A stretch of 64,000 nucleotides of DNA, taken from Cymodocea nodosa. Its lineage: Eukaryota > Streptophyta > Magnoliopsida > Alismatales > Cymodoceaceae. The position numbers and the translations under genes were made by a program. The notes below the pieces were generated by a model, which worked only from the letters and a program-made list of their open reading frames with translations, searched no databases and was not told the DNA's origin. Positions 33,945 through 45,400 of this stretch are shown piece by piece. Position 1 is the stretch's first letter. Every line of letters begins with the position of its first letter. The stretch covers positions 14,590,001-14,654,000 of the forward strand of contig CM072343.1 in assembly GCA_036874045.1 (NCBI GenBank), given 5' to 3'.

Positions 33945-35110
33945 TTACTTAATAAAGCTTGAGTAGTCCTCTACTCTTACTTCTTCTATAATTGCAAATG
34001 AACTTTTTGAAATTTTTGAAATAGGTCTAAGTTTTTGTCCATTTACTTTAAATATATTCTAATTTTTAGGATTTTCAATTTCAATAGCTCCATAAGGATA
34101 AATATTTCAAGTTATGAAGTCTAGTTATGTAAAGATATACTTCTTGACCTATTTTAAAGGTTTTTGGAATAATTTTCTTGTCATGCTAAAACTTCATTTT
34201 CTCTTTTAATTTTACAATTTTCGAATAAGCTTCATTCCTAAATTCTTTTAATTCAATCAATTGCATTTTTCTATTTTCAACGGCTTGATTTAAATTAGTG
34301 TTCAGAGTTTTTAATGCCTAGTAAGCTTTATGTTCAATTTCAGTTGGTAAATGGAAACTTTTTCCATATACTAGTCTAAAAGGTGACATACCTAAGCTTG
34401 TCTTATAAGTAGTTCTATAAGCCCAAAGTGCATCTATTATCTATTAGCCCAATCTGTTCTAGTAGGATTTACTACTTTTTCTAAGAATAACTTAATTTGT
34501 TTGTTTGCACTTTTTACTTGTCCACTTGTTTGCAGATGATATAATATTGCAATTTTGTGATTTACTCCATATTTCTTCATTAAGGCTTCAAAACTTCTAT
34601 TATAGAAATGAGTTTCTCTATCACTAATAATAGCTTTAGGTATTCCGAATCTAGCAATTATATTAGTTCTTATAAAACATATTACTACTTTGTTATCATT
34701 AGTTTTTGTAGGAATAACTTCTATCCATTTAGATACATAATCCACCCCAACAATATATAATTAGATTGATTAGACATAGGAAATGGACCATAAAATCTAT
34801 TCCCCACACATCAAAGATTTCAACCTCAACAATAAGGTTTAGAGACGTCATATTCCTCTTTGATATTCTTCTTATTTGTTGACATCTTAAACAACTTAAG
34901 CAATATTTATGAGCATCTTTGAATAGTGTTGGCCAATAAAATTTGCATTGTAGAATTTTGGCAGTAGTTTTCCCTGAACCAAAATGCCATCCACATGCTT
35001 GGTCATGGCAGAAAGACAATATGCTCTAATATTCAATTTCTAGAACACACATCATTAAAATTAGATTAGGACATTTCTTAAGTAAGTATGGGTCTTCCCA
35101 ATAGTAATAT
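33945..35110 (-). pseudogene. Gypsy integrase, minus copy
   Basis: Zinc domain at 35,019-34,880 (HDQACGWHFGSGKTTA ... CLSCLRCQQ), DVWGIDFMV, then after a frameshift VDYVSKWIEVIP, ISDRETHFYN (second Asp kept) and QTSGQVKSANKQIK, where the catalytic Glu has become Lys. The C-terminal portion is frameshifted to a stop near 33,945. The + sibling has lost the second Asp instead. Confidence 0.88.
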
Positions 35111-37690
35111 TTTACTCTTGAAAAGAACAATTTCTTGTCCTATCTATTCTAATCTTTAGGTGTTAAACTAGTAACTAAGTAATTGACTATGTCTACATAC
35201 CAAGGCATTGTATTGATGGTCATTAATTGTTCATCATGAAAATTATCCTTAATTTCAATATTTGATTTCAAGGCATTGTGTTGATGGTTAGTAATTGTTC
35301 ATCAGGAAAAATATCCTTAGTTTCAATATTTGATTTTTCTATTTGTAATCTTGATAAATGATCTGCTACTACATTCTGACAACCTTTTTTATCTTTAATT
35401 TCTAGATCAAATTCTTGTAATAATAATATCCATCAGATCAATCTAGGTTTAGTCTCTTTCTTTGCTATTAGGTGTTTTAAAGCTGAATGATCCGTGTATA
35501 CTATCACTTTAGCTCTAATCAGATATGATCAAAACTTCTCTAAGGCAAACACAACAACTAATAGTTCTTTTTCAGTAGTTGTATAATTAACTTGAGCATC
35601 ATTTAAAGTTTTGCTTGCATAATGAATCACTTTAAGAGATTTTTCTATTTTCTATCCCAACATTGCTCCTACAGCAAAATCAAATACATCGTACATTAAT
35701 TCAAATTGATGGCTCCAATTAGGTGCTTGTATTATAGGAGTTGAAATTAAGCTAGTTTTAAACTTGAAAATTGCTTCTTTGCAATTTTTATCAAAGTTGA
35801 ATGAGACATCTTTTAATAGATTAGTTAAAGGTCTAGCTATTTTGCTAAAATCTTTAATGAAACTTCTATAAAATCCTACATGTCCTAGAAATGATCTAAT
35901 ATCTTTTACTGATTTAGATTCTGGTAGATTAGAAATTACTTCTATTTAAGCTTTATCTACTTTCAGCCTTTTCTTGGAAACATGTCCTAAAACTATTCCT
36001 TGTTTAACCATAAAGTGACATTTTTCCCAATTTAGAACTAGATTTTTTTCCACATAGCATTTTAATACTTGGTCTAAATTGTTTAAACACACTTTATATG
36101 AAGTTCCATATACAGTAAAATCATCCATAAATATTGCTAAAAAATCTTCAGTCATTCTAGTGAACATGCCTTGCATACACCTTTGAAAGGTAGCTAGTGC
36201 ATTGCATAATTTGAATGGCATTCTCTTAAAAGCATAAGTTTCATTAGGACATGTGAAAATTGTTTTCTCTTGATCCTCTAATGCTACTAGAACTTGGTTA
36301 TATCTTAAATACCCGTCTAGGAAACAAAAATATTCTTACCTTGCTAATTTCTCAAGCATTTGGTCTATAAAAGGTAAGGGAAAATGATCTTTCCTAGTAA
36401 CATCATTTAGCTTTCTATAGTCTATACACACTCTCCAGCCTGATTGAATTCTAATAGGTATCAAGTCTTAACTTTCATTCCTAATAACTGTCAATCCTAA
36501 TTTCTTGGGAACTACATGGATTGGACTAACCCATGAGCTATCAGAAATCAGATAAATTATGTCATTATCTAACCATTTCATTATTTCCTTCCTGACTACT
36601 TCTTTAAAGTTTGGATTTAATCTTCTCTCAGGAATTCTAATAGGTTTAGCATTCTCTTCTAAATATATGTGGTGACAACATATAGTTGCACTTAATCCTT
36701 TTATATCAGCTATAGTCCATCCTATTAATTCTTTATAAGTTTTTACTACATCTTTTAATTTAGAAATTTGATCCTCTTTTAAATCTGAAGCAATAATGAT
36801 TAGACATGTTTGTTTTTCTTCTAGAAATATATAGGTTAATTCAAGAGGTAAATGCTTCAAATCTAAATGTTGACCGTCAGAAGCTAGAGCTCCTAATTGA
36901 ACATTTTCATCTTCAATATTAAACTCTTCTTGATCTCCTTCTACATCTATGTTTTCACTTTCTTCTAAAGTTTCAAAATCTAGTTGCCTATTTAATTCTT
37001 CTTGAATCACATCATCTAGCATATCTCCTTCATCCTCTAAAAAGTCTATAGTATGTAAGGACATTTCTAACTCTTCAAACTTTTCTAGTTTAAAAATGTT
37101 TAATTGAGTACCCTCATTATCATATGCTAACTTCATCACTCCAACTTTACAATTTATAACAACTCTTGATGTTGCTAAGAATGGTCTTCCCAAAATTAAT
37201 GATGTATCATAATTCTGATGCTTAATTTGTTGGAAATCCAAAATCACAATATCAATGGGATATATGAAGTTTTTTATTTTAATTAGGAAATCTTCTATTT
37301 TTCCTTTAGGATATCTTATACTTCTATCAGCTAATTGAATGACAGTCCTAGTAGGGATTAAGCTTTCTAATCCTAAGGATGCAAATATATCACTAGGCAT
37401 AACATTTATACCTGCACCTAGGTCTATTAAGGTTTTTTCTAGAATGGTATTTCCTATGGTGCATGATATAACAGGGATTTCAAGATCAAATAACTTTTTA
37501 GGAATTTGTGGTAGAAATAGGGAACTACTTTGCTTAGCTAAAAAGACTTTCCTTAAAACTTTTTGCTCTCTTTTCTTAATACACCAATCCTTAAGAAATT
37601 TAGCACAAGGTTGCATTTTCTGTAATAAATCTAGCAAATGAATGTTAACTTGTACTTTTTCAAAAATTTCTCTAATTTTTTCTTATTTTT
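35111..37690 (-). pseudogene. Gypsy pol: protease, RT, RNase H, minus copy
   Basis: Frame 37,637-36,468 contains protease (IDLGAGINVMPSDIF), the protease/RT linker and RT start (WVSPIHVVPKK). RT continues through 36,400-35,946 with FCFLDGYLRYNQV, MPFKLCNALATFQRCM and FMDDFTVYG. RNase H ([30 protein letters not shown]) lies at 35,930-35,330. Multiple stops and frameshifts. The copy is closely similar to the + copy at 19.6-22.6 kb and uninterrupted at the point where that one carries the 4.4-kb block, so it shows the original sequence there (tattgggaagacccatac on the coding strand). Confidence 0.92.
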
Positions 37691-38650
37691 CAGAAAATGT
37701 TTGTTGTAATCTTTCAGGATAGAGTGCTAATGATTGTGATTTACAAGATTCTTTTTCTTTCATTTCATTTGTTTGATCATTTTTAATCTCATTTACAGAT
37801 TCAGATTTTTCTTCATTGGTTTCTAAGTTTTCAGATATTACATTTTCATTATCATTTTGAATTTTGTTCTTATCCACCTTCACATTACTTTCTCTTTAGA
37901 TTCTTGGTGGTATGTCAATTCCAGATCTTAATGTTATACATACGTCTTCTAGATTTTTATTACTTTCATGATGTTCTTGTATTTCGTTTCCATAATTTCG
38001 ATCTTCAAGTATTTGTAGTTTTAACTTACATTCTTTAAATTCTATTGTATTGGTATTTTCTTTTATCTGAATGTCTTGCAAATTATGCACATCTGTAACA
38101 TTAAAGTTTTCATTTGTGTTCTCCTATTGCATAACTTGTAATTTTATTGTAAATTTATCCAATGCTTTTAATTTTCTTTCCAGATCATCTAGTCTCATTA
38201 CATTCAATTTTTGTTCAATTTTCATTATAGTTTTTTCAGTTTCGTATATGATATCAATTTTAGGTTTTGAATATTCTTCCCTATAATTTAATTGGTTGAC
38301 TTCTTGTTGCTGATATATGTATTGTTCCAGTTTGTCCATGTTTTGCTCTAAGCTATGCTCCAGTCTGTCATACCTATCCTAAACTTCATTGTCTCTCAAC
38401 ATATTACTTGTTCTAAACTGATCATTAGTTGGGTAAATTATAGGATTCTCATACTCAGTTCTATTATATTGAATATAATTCATTTGTTGTTTATGTGTTC
38501 TAATCATCTCAATTTCAAATAATAGTAGATGTCATGACCTTCCAAATTGTAGAATTCACATATGTTAACTATAAGTTTCAGAAATCTTTGAGCATAAGTA
38601 TATGCCATCTTCTCAATTATAAAATAAAACACATAACACTCATTTTGATA
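37683..38650 (-). pseudogene. Gypsy gag C-terminus and linker, minus copy
   Basis: Reads from a degenerate zinc knuckle (ICEFYNLEGHDIYYYLKLR, about 38,600-38,540) through a coiled linker (KLNVMRLDDLERKLKAL, 38,220-38,150) and a polar region (HNLQDIQIKENTNTIEF; ITLRSGIDIPPRI) to the protease frame. As in the + copy, the gag capsid is absent: only about 100 bases separate the PBS from the knuckle region. Confidence 0.75.
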
Positions 38651-38694
38651 TTAAAACAAAATAGCATTCATAGTTGCTTAGCTTCTCAATCCTC

Positions 38695-38720
38695 AACAAC
38701 GGCGTCAAAAAACTTGTTTG
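38695..38720 (-). other. Primer-binding site of the minus Gypsy copy
   Basis: The minus strand reads tttttgacgccgttgttgag directly after the LTR end (accccaaaca). It is an Athila-type PBS with few mismatches to tttggcgccgttgccgggga, and fixes the LTR/internal border of this copy. Confidence 0.7.
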
Positions 38721-39260
38721 GGGTTGTTAAGTCAAATCATAAACTTATTTGATTTTGTTTTTATACTTATATTAATAAATTCTTTTAAAAGTAAACAAAT
38801 AACCTTTCACACAAATTAGATATTAAGTCTAATTTGTATTTTAACTTCAAGTGTATAGTGTCTATTGTATTTGTACAAAATTGAACTTAATACCTAATTT
38901 GTGGAAATTATTTGTTTACTTCAAAAAAAAATTATTAATATATACATATAAGTAAATAGAAGAAAACAAAACACTCTTCCTCTTCACAAGGTGAAAAAAA
39001 GAACGGTTCAACATTAGATAATGAATCCTCATCAAGTTTAGATTCAGATAATGAATCCTCATCTTTCATTGATATCGACCTGTACTTGCACACAAATACA
39101 ATATACACTATGCACTTGTAGTTAAAAATATAAATTAGATTTAATATCTAATTTGTGTGAAAAGTTGTTTGTTTACTTCTAAAAGAATTTATTAATATAA
39201 GCATAAAAACAAATCAAACAAGTTTTCTAGCACCGCCTAGTAGACAAGTTTCTTATTTAA
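38717..39260. repeat. Head-to-head LTR tail fragments
   Basis: 38,717-38,880 is the tail of the minus copy's 5' LTR; it stops in gtatttgtac. 38,881-38,965 looks like the tail in the opposite (+) orientation, and 39,071-39,240 is a longer + tail (gacctgtacttgcac ... ctatgcacttgtag) followed by a PBS-like word (ttttctagcaccgcctag). This is a rearranged junction between fragments of one family. Confidence 0.6.
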
Positions 39261-39279
39261 CTTTTCATAACAATACATA

Positions 39280-40500
39280 GGGATTAAGCCTTCTAATCCT
39301 AAGGATGCAAATATATCACTAGGCATAACATTTATACCCACGCCTAGATCTATTAAGGTTTTTCTAGAATGATATTTCCTATGGTGCATGATATAATAGG
39401 GATTCCTAGATCAGATAACTTTTTAGGAATTTGTGACAGAAATAGAGAACTACTTTGCTTAGCTAAAAGACTTTTCTTAAAACTTTTCGCTCTCTTTTCT
39501 TAGTATATCAATCCTTAAGAAATTTAGCACGATGTAGCATTTTCTACAATAAGTCTAACAAAAGAATGTTAACTTGTATTTTTTAAAAATTTCTCTAATT
39601 TTTTCTTATTTTTTAGGAAATGTTTGTTGTAATCTTTTAGGATAGGGTGCTAATAATTGTGACTTACAATATTCTTTTCTTTCTTTTCATTCTTTTGATC
39701 ATTTTTAGACTCATTTTCATATTCAGATTTTTCTTCATTGATTTCTAAGTTTTTAGCTATTACCTGTTCATTTTCATTTTGAATTTCTTTCTTACTTACC
39801 TTCACTTTGCTTTCTTTTTGAATTCTTGGTGGTATATCAATTCCAAATCTTAATGTTATATATATATCTTCCAGATTTTCATTACTTTTACAATGTTCTT
39901 GTATTTCATTTTCATGATTTTAATTTTTTATTGTTTCCACTTTTAAATTACATTCTTTAAATATTATTTTATTGGTATTTTCTTTTGTTTGTATGTTTTG
40001 CAAATTATGTAAATCTTCAACATTAAAGTTTTCATTTGTATTTTCATTTTGCATAACTTGTAAATTCATCTAGTGCTTTTAGCTTTCTTTCTAGGTCATC
40101 TAATCTCATTGCATTCAATTTTTGATCAATTTTCATTATGGTTTTCTCAATTTCATAGATGATATCAATTTTAGATTCTAAATAATCTTCCCTATAATTT
40201 AGTTGGTTGAACTTTTTTTGTTGATACATGTATTATTCTAGTTTGTCAAAGTTTTGCTTTAAACTATGCTCAAGTCTGTCATACCTATCCCAAACTTTCT
40301 TGTATCTCGACATATTACTTGTTCTAAATTGACCATTAGTTAGGTAAATTATGAGATTCTCATACTCAGTTCTATTATATTGGATATAATTCATTTGTTA
40401 TTTATGTGATCTAACCATCTGCAATCGTTTTGGTTTCAAACAATCAGCAATGTCATATCATTTCTAATTGTAGAATTCACATATGCTAACTATAGGTGAT
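39280..40500 (-). pseudogene. Second minus Gypsy fragment: protease start and gag linker
   Basis: A third copy of the gag-linker/protease segment, read from about 40,500 (gag knuckle remnant) through LNAMRLDDLERKLKALDEF (40,130-40,070) to the protease (IDLGVGINVMPSDIFASLG, about 39,350-39,290), where it stops abruptly against a PBS-like leader. It is heavily frameshifted and more decayed than the 37-kb copy. Confidence 0.8.
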
Positions 40501-41640
40501 CTAACCGTAAACTATAATTAATTTAAAAAGAAGGTAGACTACTTAATTTACCCTTCATCTTAAGTCTTTTCGATCCAACACCCTTCCATGAGACAATCAT
40601 TAGAAGTATGATCCTTGATGTCGAATATTATGCCAAGAATAAGGTCGAATCCTATAACCTAAATCAATAAGCGGGTGGGTATGGCTGCCTATCGACAATT
40701 AACCAATATCTCACTTATCGATGTACATATTAGGAGGAAATCTTGACTTCCTCCTCCTGGCTAATGACTTGGGCGACTATATGCTTTTGTCTCTTGGAGA
40801 GGGGTAGTGGAGGTTGACACCTTTACTTTCTTGATGTATGGGTAGACACCTTGGAAGAAGAGTTGCTCTCTAATGCGGCATTAGAAGGATTGCATTCTTG
40901 GTAGTCTCATTCTCCCTTTGTTCGCAGTTGGAGTAACTTAACTCAGCCTTAACGACCATCTTTATGGTGAGCTTAGGTGATTTCCTAGTCAAAGGTGCAT
41001 TCAGCATTGGTGGCCTTAGGTGCGTTAATCTCCAAGAGGGCAATTTAGGGTACCCTTAGGTGTGAACTCCTGACATCACAGTCTTTAAAGGAGTCATTTG
41101 TGATACCAATCGGTAAATGGCCATGGACCTTGAGATGCGTACTTTAACTAGCAACACATTGATTAGAGCCAATTTGCGTGACTTCAATTTGTTGGATGCT
41201 GACTTGGTGGTGCACTTGTTTGCGACAGTAGTTAGCAAGAAAATAGTGCAAGACTCGTTCGTAGAAGAGACTTGTGTTTTGAACATAGAGTTTTCAATAG
41301 TAGGTTAGACAATTGGAACAATGGATGCAATAGGAGTAGTAGGTGTCAAGGGAATGTGGAGTTCCATGCAGACTCGTATGCCATTCTCATATATGTGTGT
41401 TACAATGGTAGGCTCAAAACTTCCAAATGTGACAAATATGGTGTATGAAATTGAGGAGGTCATTGTAAACTTCTTGTAAAATTCGTCAATAACATGAGTA
41501 AATGCCATTATATGATAGAGGTATGTTTTTTCTACAAGAGATAATGCTAAACATGAGAGCTTCCTCTGAATGTGTCGTTTGTTGAGCGTAGGTTTTTCTT
41601 GATCTTTTTTACCCTTAAACAAATTTATCTTATTTTTTTC
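40501..41640. other. Unassigned, overlapping short ORFs only
   Basis: Mixed-composition DNA. Short frames on the minus strand (41,622-41,305 and 41,286-41,056) have no recognised domain. No splice-supported gene or terminal repeats were seen; it could be an old unclassified transposon remnant. Confidence 0.35.
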
Positions 41641-41652
41641 TTATGTATTTTA

Positions 41653-41654
<2 letters not shown>

Positions 41655-41695
<41 letters not shown>
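41655..41695. repeat. (AT)n microsatellite
   Basis: Uninterrupted at/ta dinucleotides for about 35 bases, then one break and a short continuation. Confidence 0.95.
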
Positions 41696-42189
41696 GTGCA
41701 TTAAGGGGCCTCTTAAGGATTAACAAATACTCATGCACCTTACATCTTCTTGTAAAAAGGATGTCTCATATTCATCATTCAAATGTGTCAAACATACCAA
41801 ACATATCCAAATAAATCAAAGTTCATTATCATTTACAAACAAAGGTACAACAGTTGATGTTATACAATATAATTCTTATAAATAAAGAAAAATGATAGAA
41901 AATATATTAAATCTGTTGTTGAACATTTTGTGCCATTTTGTCGAACAACTTAGGCTTCTATCAAGGGATGTTTAATATTTTAAGTATTTGGTAGCACCTT
42001 TTTTATTGATCTTGATAATTAATGTACTATTAGTATTTTGATATTTTATATTTAATATAAATATTATATTATATAGATAGTTTAGGTTCTTATTCAAGAG
42101 TAATTAATTTTTTCATTGATTACCTAAATATTTGTATATATTTCATATCTAAATATATGTTTAAGATAATTTAAACTCATATTTAAGAG

Positions 42190-42191
<2 letters not shown>

Positions 42192-42230
<39 letters not shown>

Positions 42231-42236
42231 AACAAT
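42192..42236. repeat. (AT)n microsatellite
   Basis: About 45 bases of at dinucleotides inside AT-rich DNA. Confidence 0.95.
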
Positions 42237-42239
42237 TTA

Positions 42240-45200
42240 TATTCTTGTTTAGGAGTATTCAATCTTTTATATATATTTTGACGTCTCATATTTCATTAAA
42301 GTTAAAATATAAATTTTGTAAACAATTTATACTCATATTATTTAAAATTTGAATATGTCGACACTTATATTAATGTTGACATGTTTATGTATCAAATAGT
42401 TTAGACTCCTCTTCAAGAGTATTTTAAACATTTTAAATATTTTAATAATTTTTTCATTTAATATTTGATATTTTATATCAAAATACAAGTTATGTAGATA
42501 ATTTAAGCTTTTATCCGAGAGTATTTAATATTTTGCAAACCTTAGATAGTTTAAGCTTTTACATTTTTTATCCAAAGTTTTAAACTTCTCCTTTACTTCA
42601 GATATTTATATATTATACCTAAAGTATTTTAATAAATTCTTTTTATGTGTGTTATATCTGACACGTTCTAACTTTTTCCTGTTCAAAGTTTTCTTTTATT
42701 TTTTCCTTTTTAGTTGAACTAAAGCATGACTTGGACATGACTGAAGCTTTTTTTTCTTTTTCGAGCAGATTGAAAATTTTCCCTTATTTATTTCTATTTT
42801 TCATTTTTTATTATAGCCATTTTTTTTCTTTGTTAATTTTTCACTTGATATCCAAAGTGTCATAATTTTATTTTGGATACTTGATTGAAATTTTTACATA
42901 GATATCAAGAAAATCATGGTTTCAATTTTTTAGATTTTTATATTTCATATCTAAAATATTTGGTTATTATATATATATATATTGAAGAAAATTTTAATAC
43001 TTTGGTTCCTTCCATCTCGAATATTTGCATTTCATGTTCAAAATGTTTAATCTCCTTTGTCTTGGATACTTATATTTCATATCTAAAATGTTTTAACTTT
43101 AATTCTTAGATATTTATTTTTCATATCCAAGATATATTAATTTTAGATATTTATATTTCATGTCTAAAATATTTTAATTTTAATTGATTTTTTTAGATAT
43201 TCACATTTCATGTCTAAAACATTTGATTTCTAGATTTTGATATGTATATGACATGCCAGTATTGTTTACTTTGGATATTTGCATGCCATATCCAAAACGA
43301 TGTAATTTTATTTTTCATGTATAGATTTTCACATTTTGATATTTATATAACATGTCGATATTGTTTACTTTGGGTATTTGCGTGCCATATCCAAAGCATT
43401 ATAATTTTATTTTTCATATATAGAATATTTAAATTTCTTTTAGTCACATTTTATTTTTCACTTTTGATATGCATGTTCTCATATCGAAAATATTATAATT
43501 TTCCATCTTAGATACCTGATTTTGATTTTTACATTTAGATATTTATATTTATATATTTTTTATTTTATTTCATCCATCAACGTACGGGTTTCACTTCCTG
43601 GTCTGCCCGTGGAAATATGATCGGTCTCACTAACGACTAGCATCACTCCTTTCCTCTACCCTTTTTTTTAACTTTTTAGAAAGGACGGTCACTCTATCGG
43701 TTTGACCGATGGATTAAATTTTTATCAACGTGACCATTTCTGCGTACGTTCTTGTTTTCTCTTTTTCTTTTTATATATTTATTTTTAAATATTATATTTT
43801 ACCTCTAGGACGTTATGCCTAAGAAATCTACATTTTGATTTTATTTACAGATTCCCATTTGTCATCAAAGGTGTTCTAACTTTATCTTAAACGCTTATAT
43901 TTTATAAATTTCTCCCCTTTCTTTCTTTAGATATTATATATTTTTATATCTAAAATATTTGGTTCTATTTAGGTATTATACTTATATTTTTTGTCTTTTT
44001 AAAATGTTTTTATTTTTTATTTTTTTCCTCTCTGATTTTTATCTTTTTTATTTTATTTATTTGTTTATTTCTCTCTCTTCTTCTTCTTTTTCTCTTTTTT
44101 ATTTTTTCCCTTTTTTTAGAAAAAATAAAAGTCCAATCTCACTATTTTTCTTTAAAAAGTTTGATTAAACATTTCTCTCCTTTTTTTTCTTTTTTTTTAA
44201 TCTTCATTTAATTACATCTTAGAAATTCCATCTAAGATATTTTAATTATTTCTTTATCTTAACTTCATTTTAGATACCTACATTTTGTATCCTAAGATAT
44301 TTAGATTTTCTCATTAAATATTTAGATTTCATTCTAGATATTTAAGGATTTTCTCCTTTACTTTAGATATTTATATTCTTCCCTCTCTCTTTTTTGTGAA
44401 TATTTATATCTAAAGTAGTTTAACTTTATTTAGACTAGTTTTTTTATATATATGAAATACTCTAAATTCATCCATATTTTCATCTAAAATATTTATTTAC
44501 ATTTTTAGATACCTAAAATTTTGATATCTAGGATATTTTGTTTTTCCTATGTTATATATATGCTTTTTTTAGAGATTTTCCTTTAAATATTTTAGATATA
44601 AAATATTCCATATTTCCATTTTTGACACTTATATTTTATATCAAAATATTTAACCTAATGCTTGCTTTTATTTTTTTCTCTTTTCTTCTTCTTTACTATC
44701 ATTCTTTTTATTATTTTGTGTTGTTCTTTTCTCTCCTTTATTATTATTATGTTCATTTTGTTTTTGCTGTCAACAAAGACATTCCTAAATTAACATTCAT
44801 AACATTTATTTTATTTCTCTTATGTAGGAGTCCAAAATCACATTTATACATTGTGATAAGTGTTCATATTCACAATATTTATAAGCAAACCTTAAATCAT
44901 TTTTGAATAAATTTATAAGTATAATAGTATATGCAAATCATTTTACAAAATGACATATATATGCTCACATGCAAAGATATCTTCGTTGCACATTTTCATT
45001 TAACTAACACATATAAATAAAAATAAACAATATTAACTTTATTATTCATGAGCAATTTTCATAACAAAATTGCATTTCATTTGACGTTATGTCAATTATA
45101 TCTCCACTTGCATTTCATCTTGTCAATGCATCAAGAGGTGCATTACAACATCTATTTTTATTTTTATTTTTATATGCATTTTATTGACAAGTGGTAGTCA

Positions 45201-45400
45201 TAGTGCATTTCTTCTCTTAAAAATTTATTTAGAGAAGAAAATGCTCACTTAATAATTTGGAATCAAACTTCTTTGCCACTTCTAATTCTTGTGTTGAACA
45301 CACAAGCACAAATCAAATCTTTATCTCCTCATAAAATTTTAATTTTTTAGATTCATAAATATAATATAGATTAAATTTAATCTATTACTAAATATCTGTA
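42240..45400. repeat. T-rich degenerate repeat array
   Basis: Low-complexity DNA in which ttagatatttatatttcat and tatctaaaatattttaa words alternate every 40-70 bases, best seen at 42,890-43,560 and 44,210-44,660. The word pair is self-complementary (tagatat / atatcta). At 43,565-43,760 a less AT-rich insert with ggtttgaccgatgg interrupts. Hydrophobic open frames here are a result of the T-rich strand, not genes. Confidence 0.55.

Noticed and set aside
43959..44906. Phe/Leu/Tyr-rich open frames suggesting membrane proteins
   Set aside because: The T-rich strand encodes Phe/Leu/Tyr by composition; there is no start context, no splice structure and no conserved motif.
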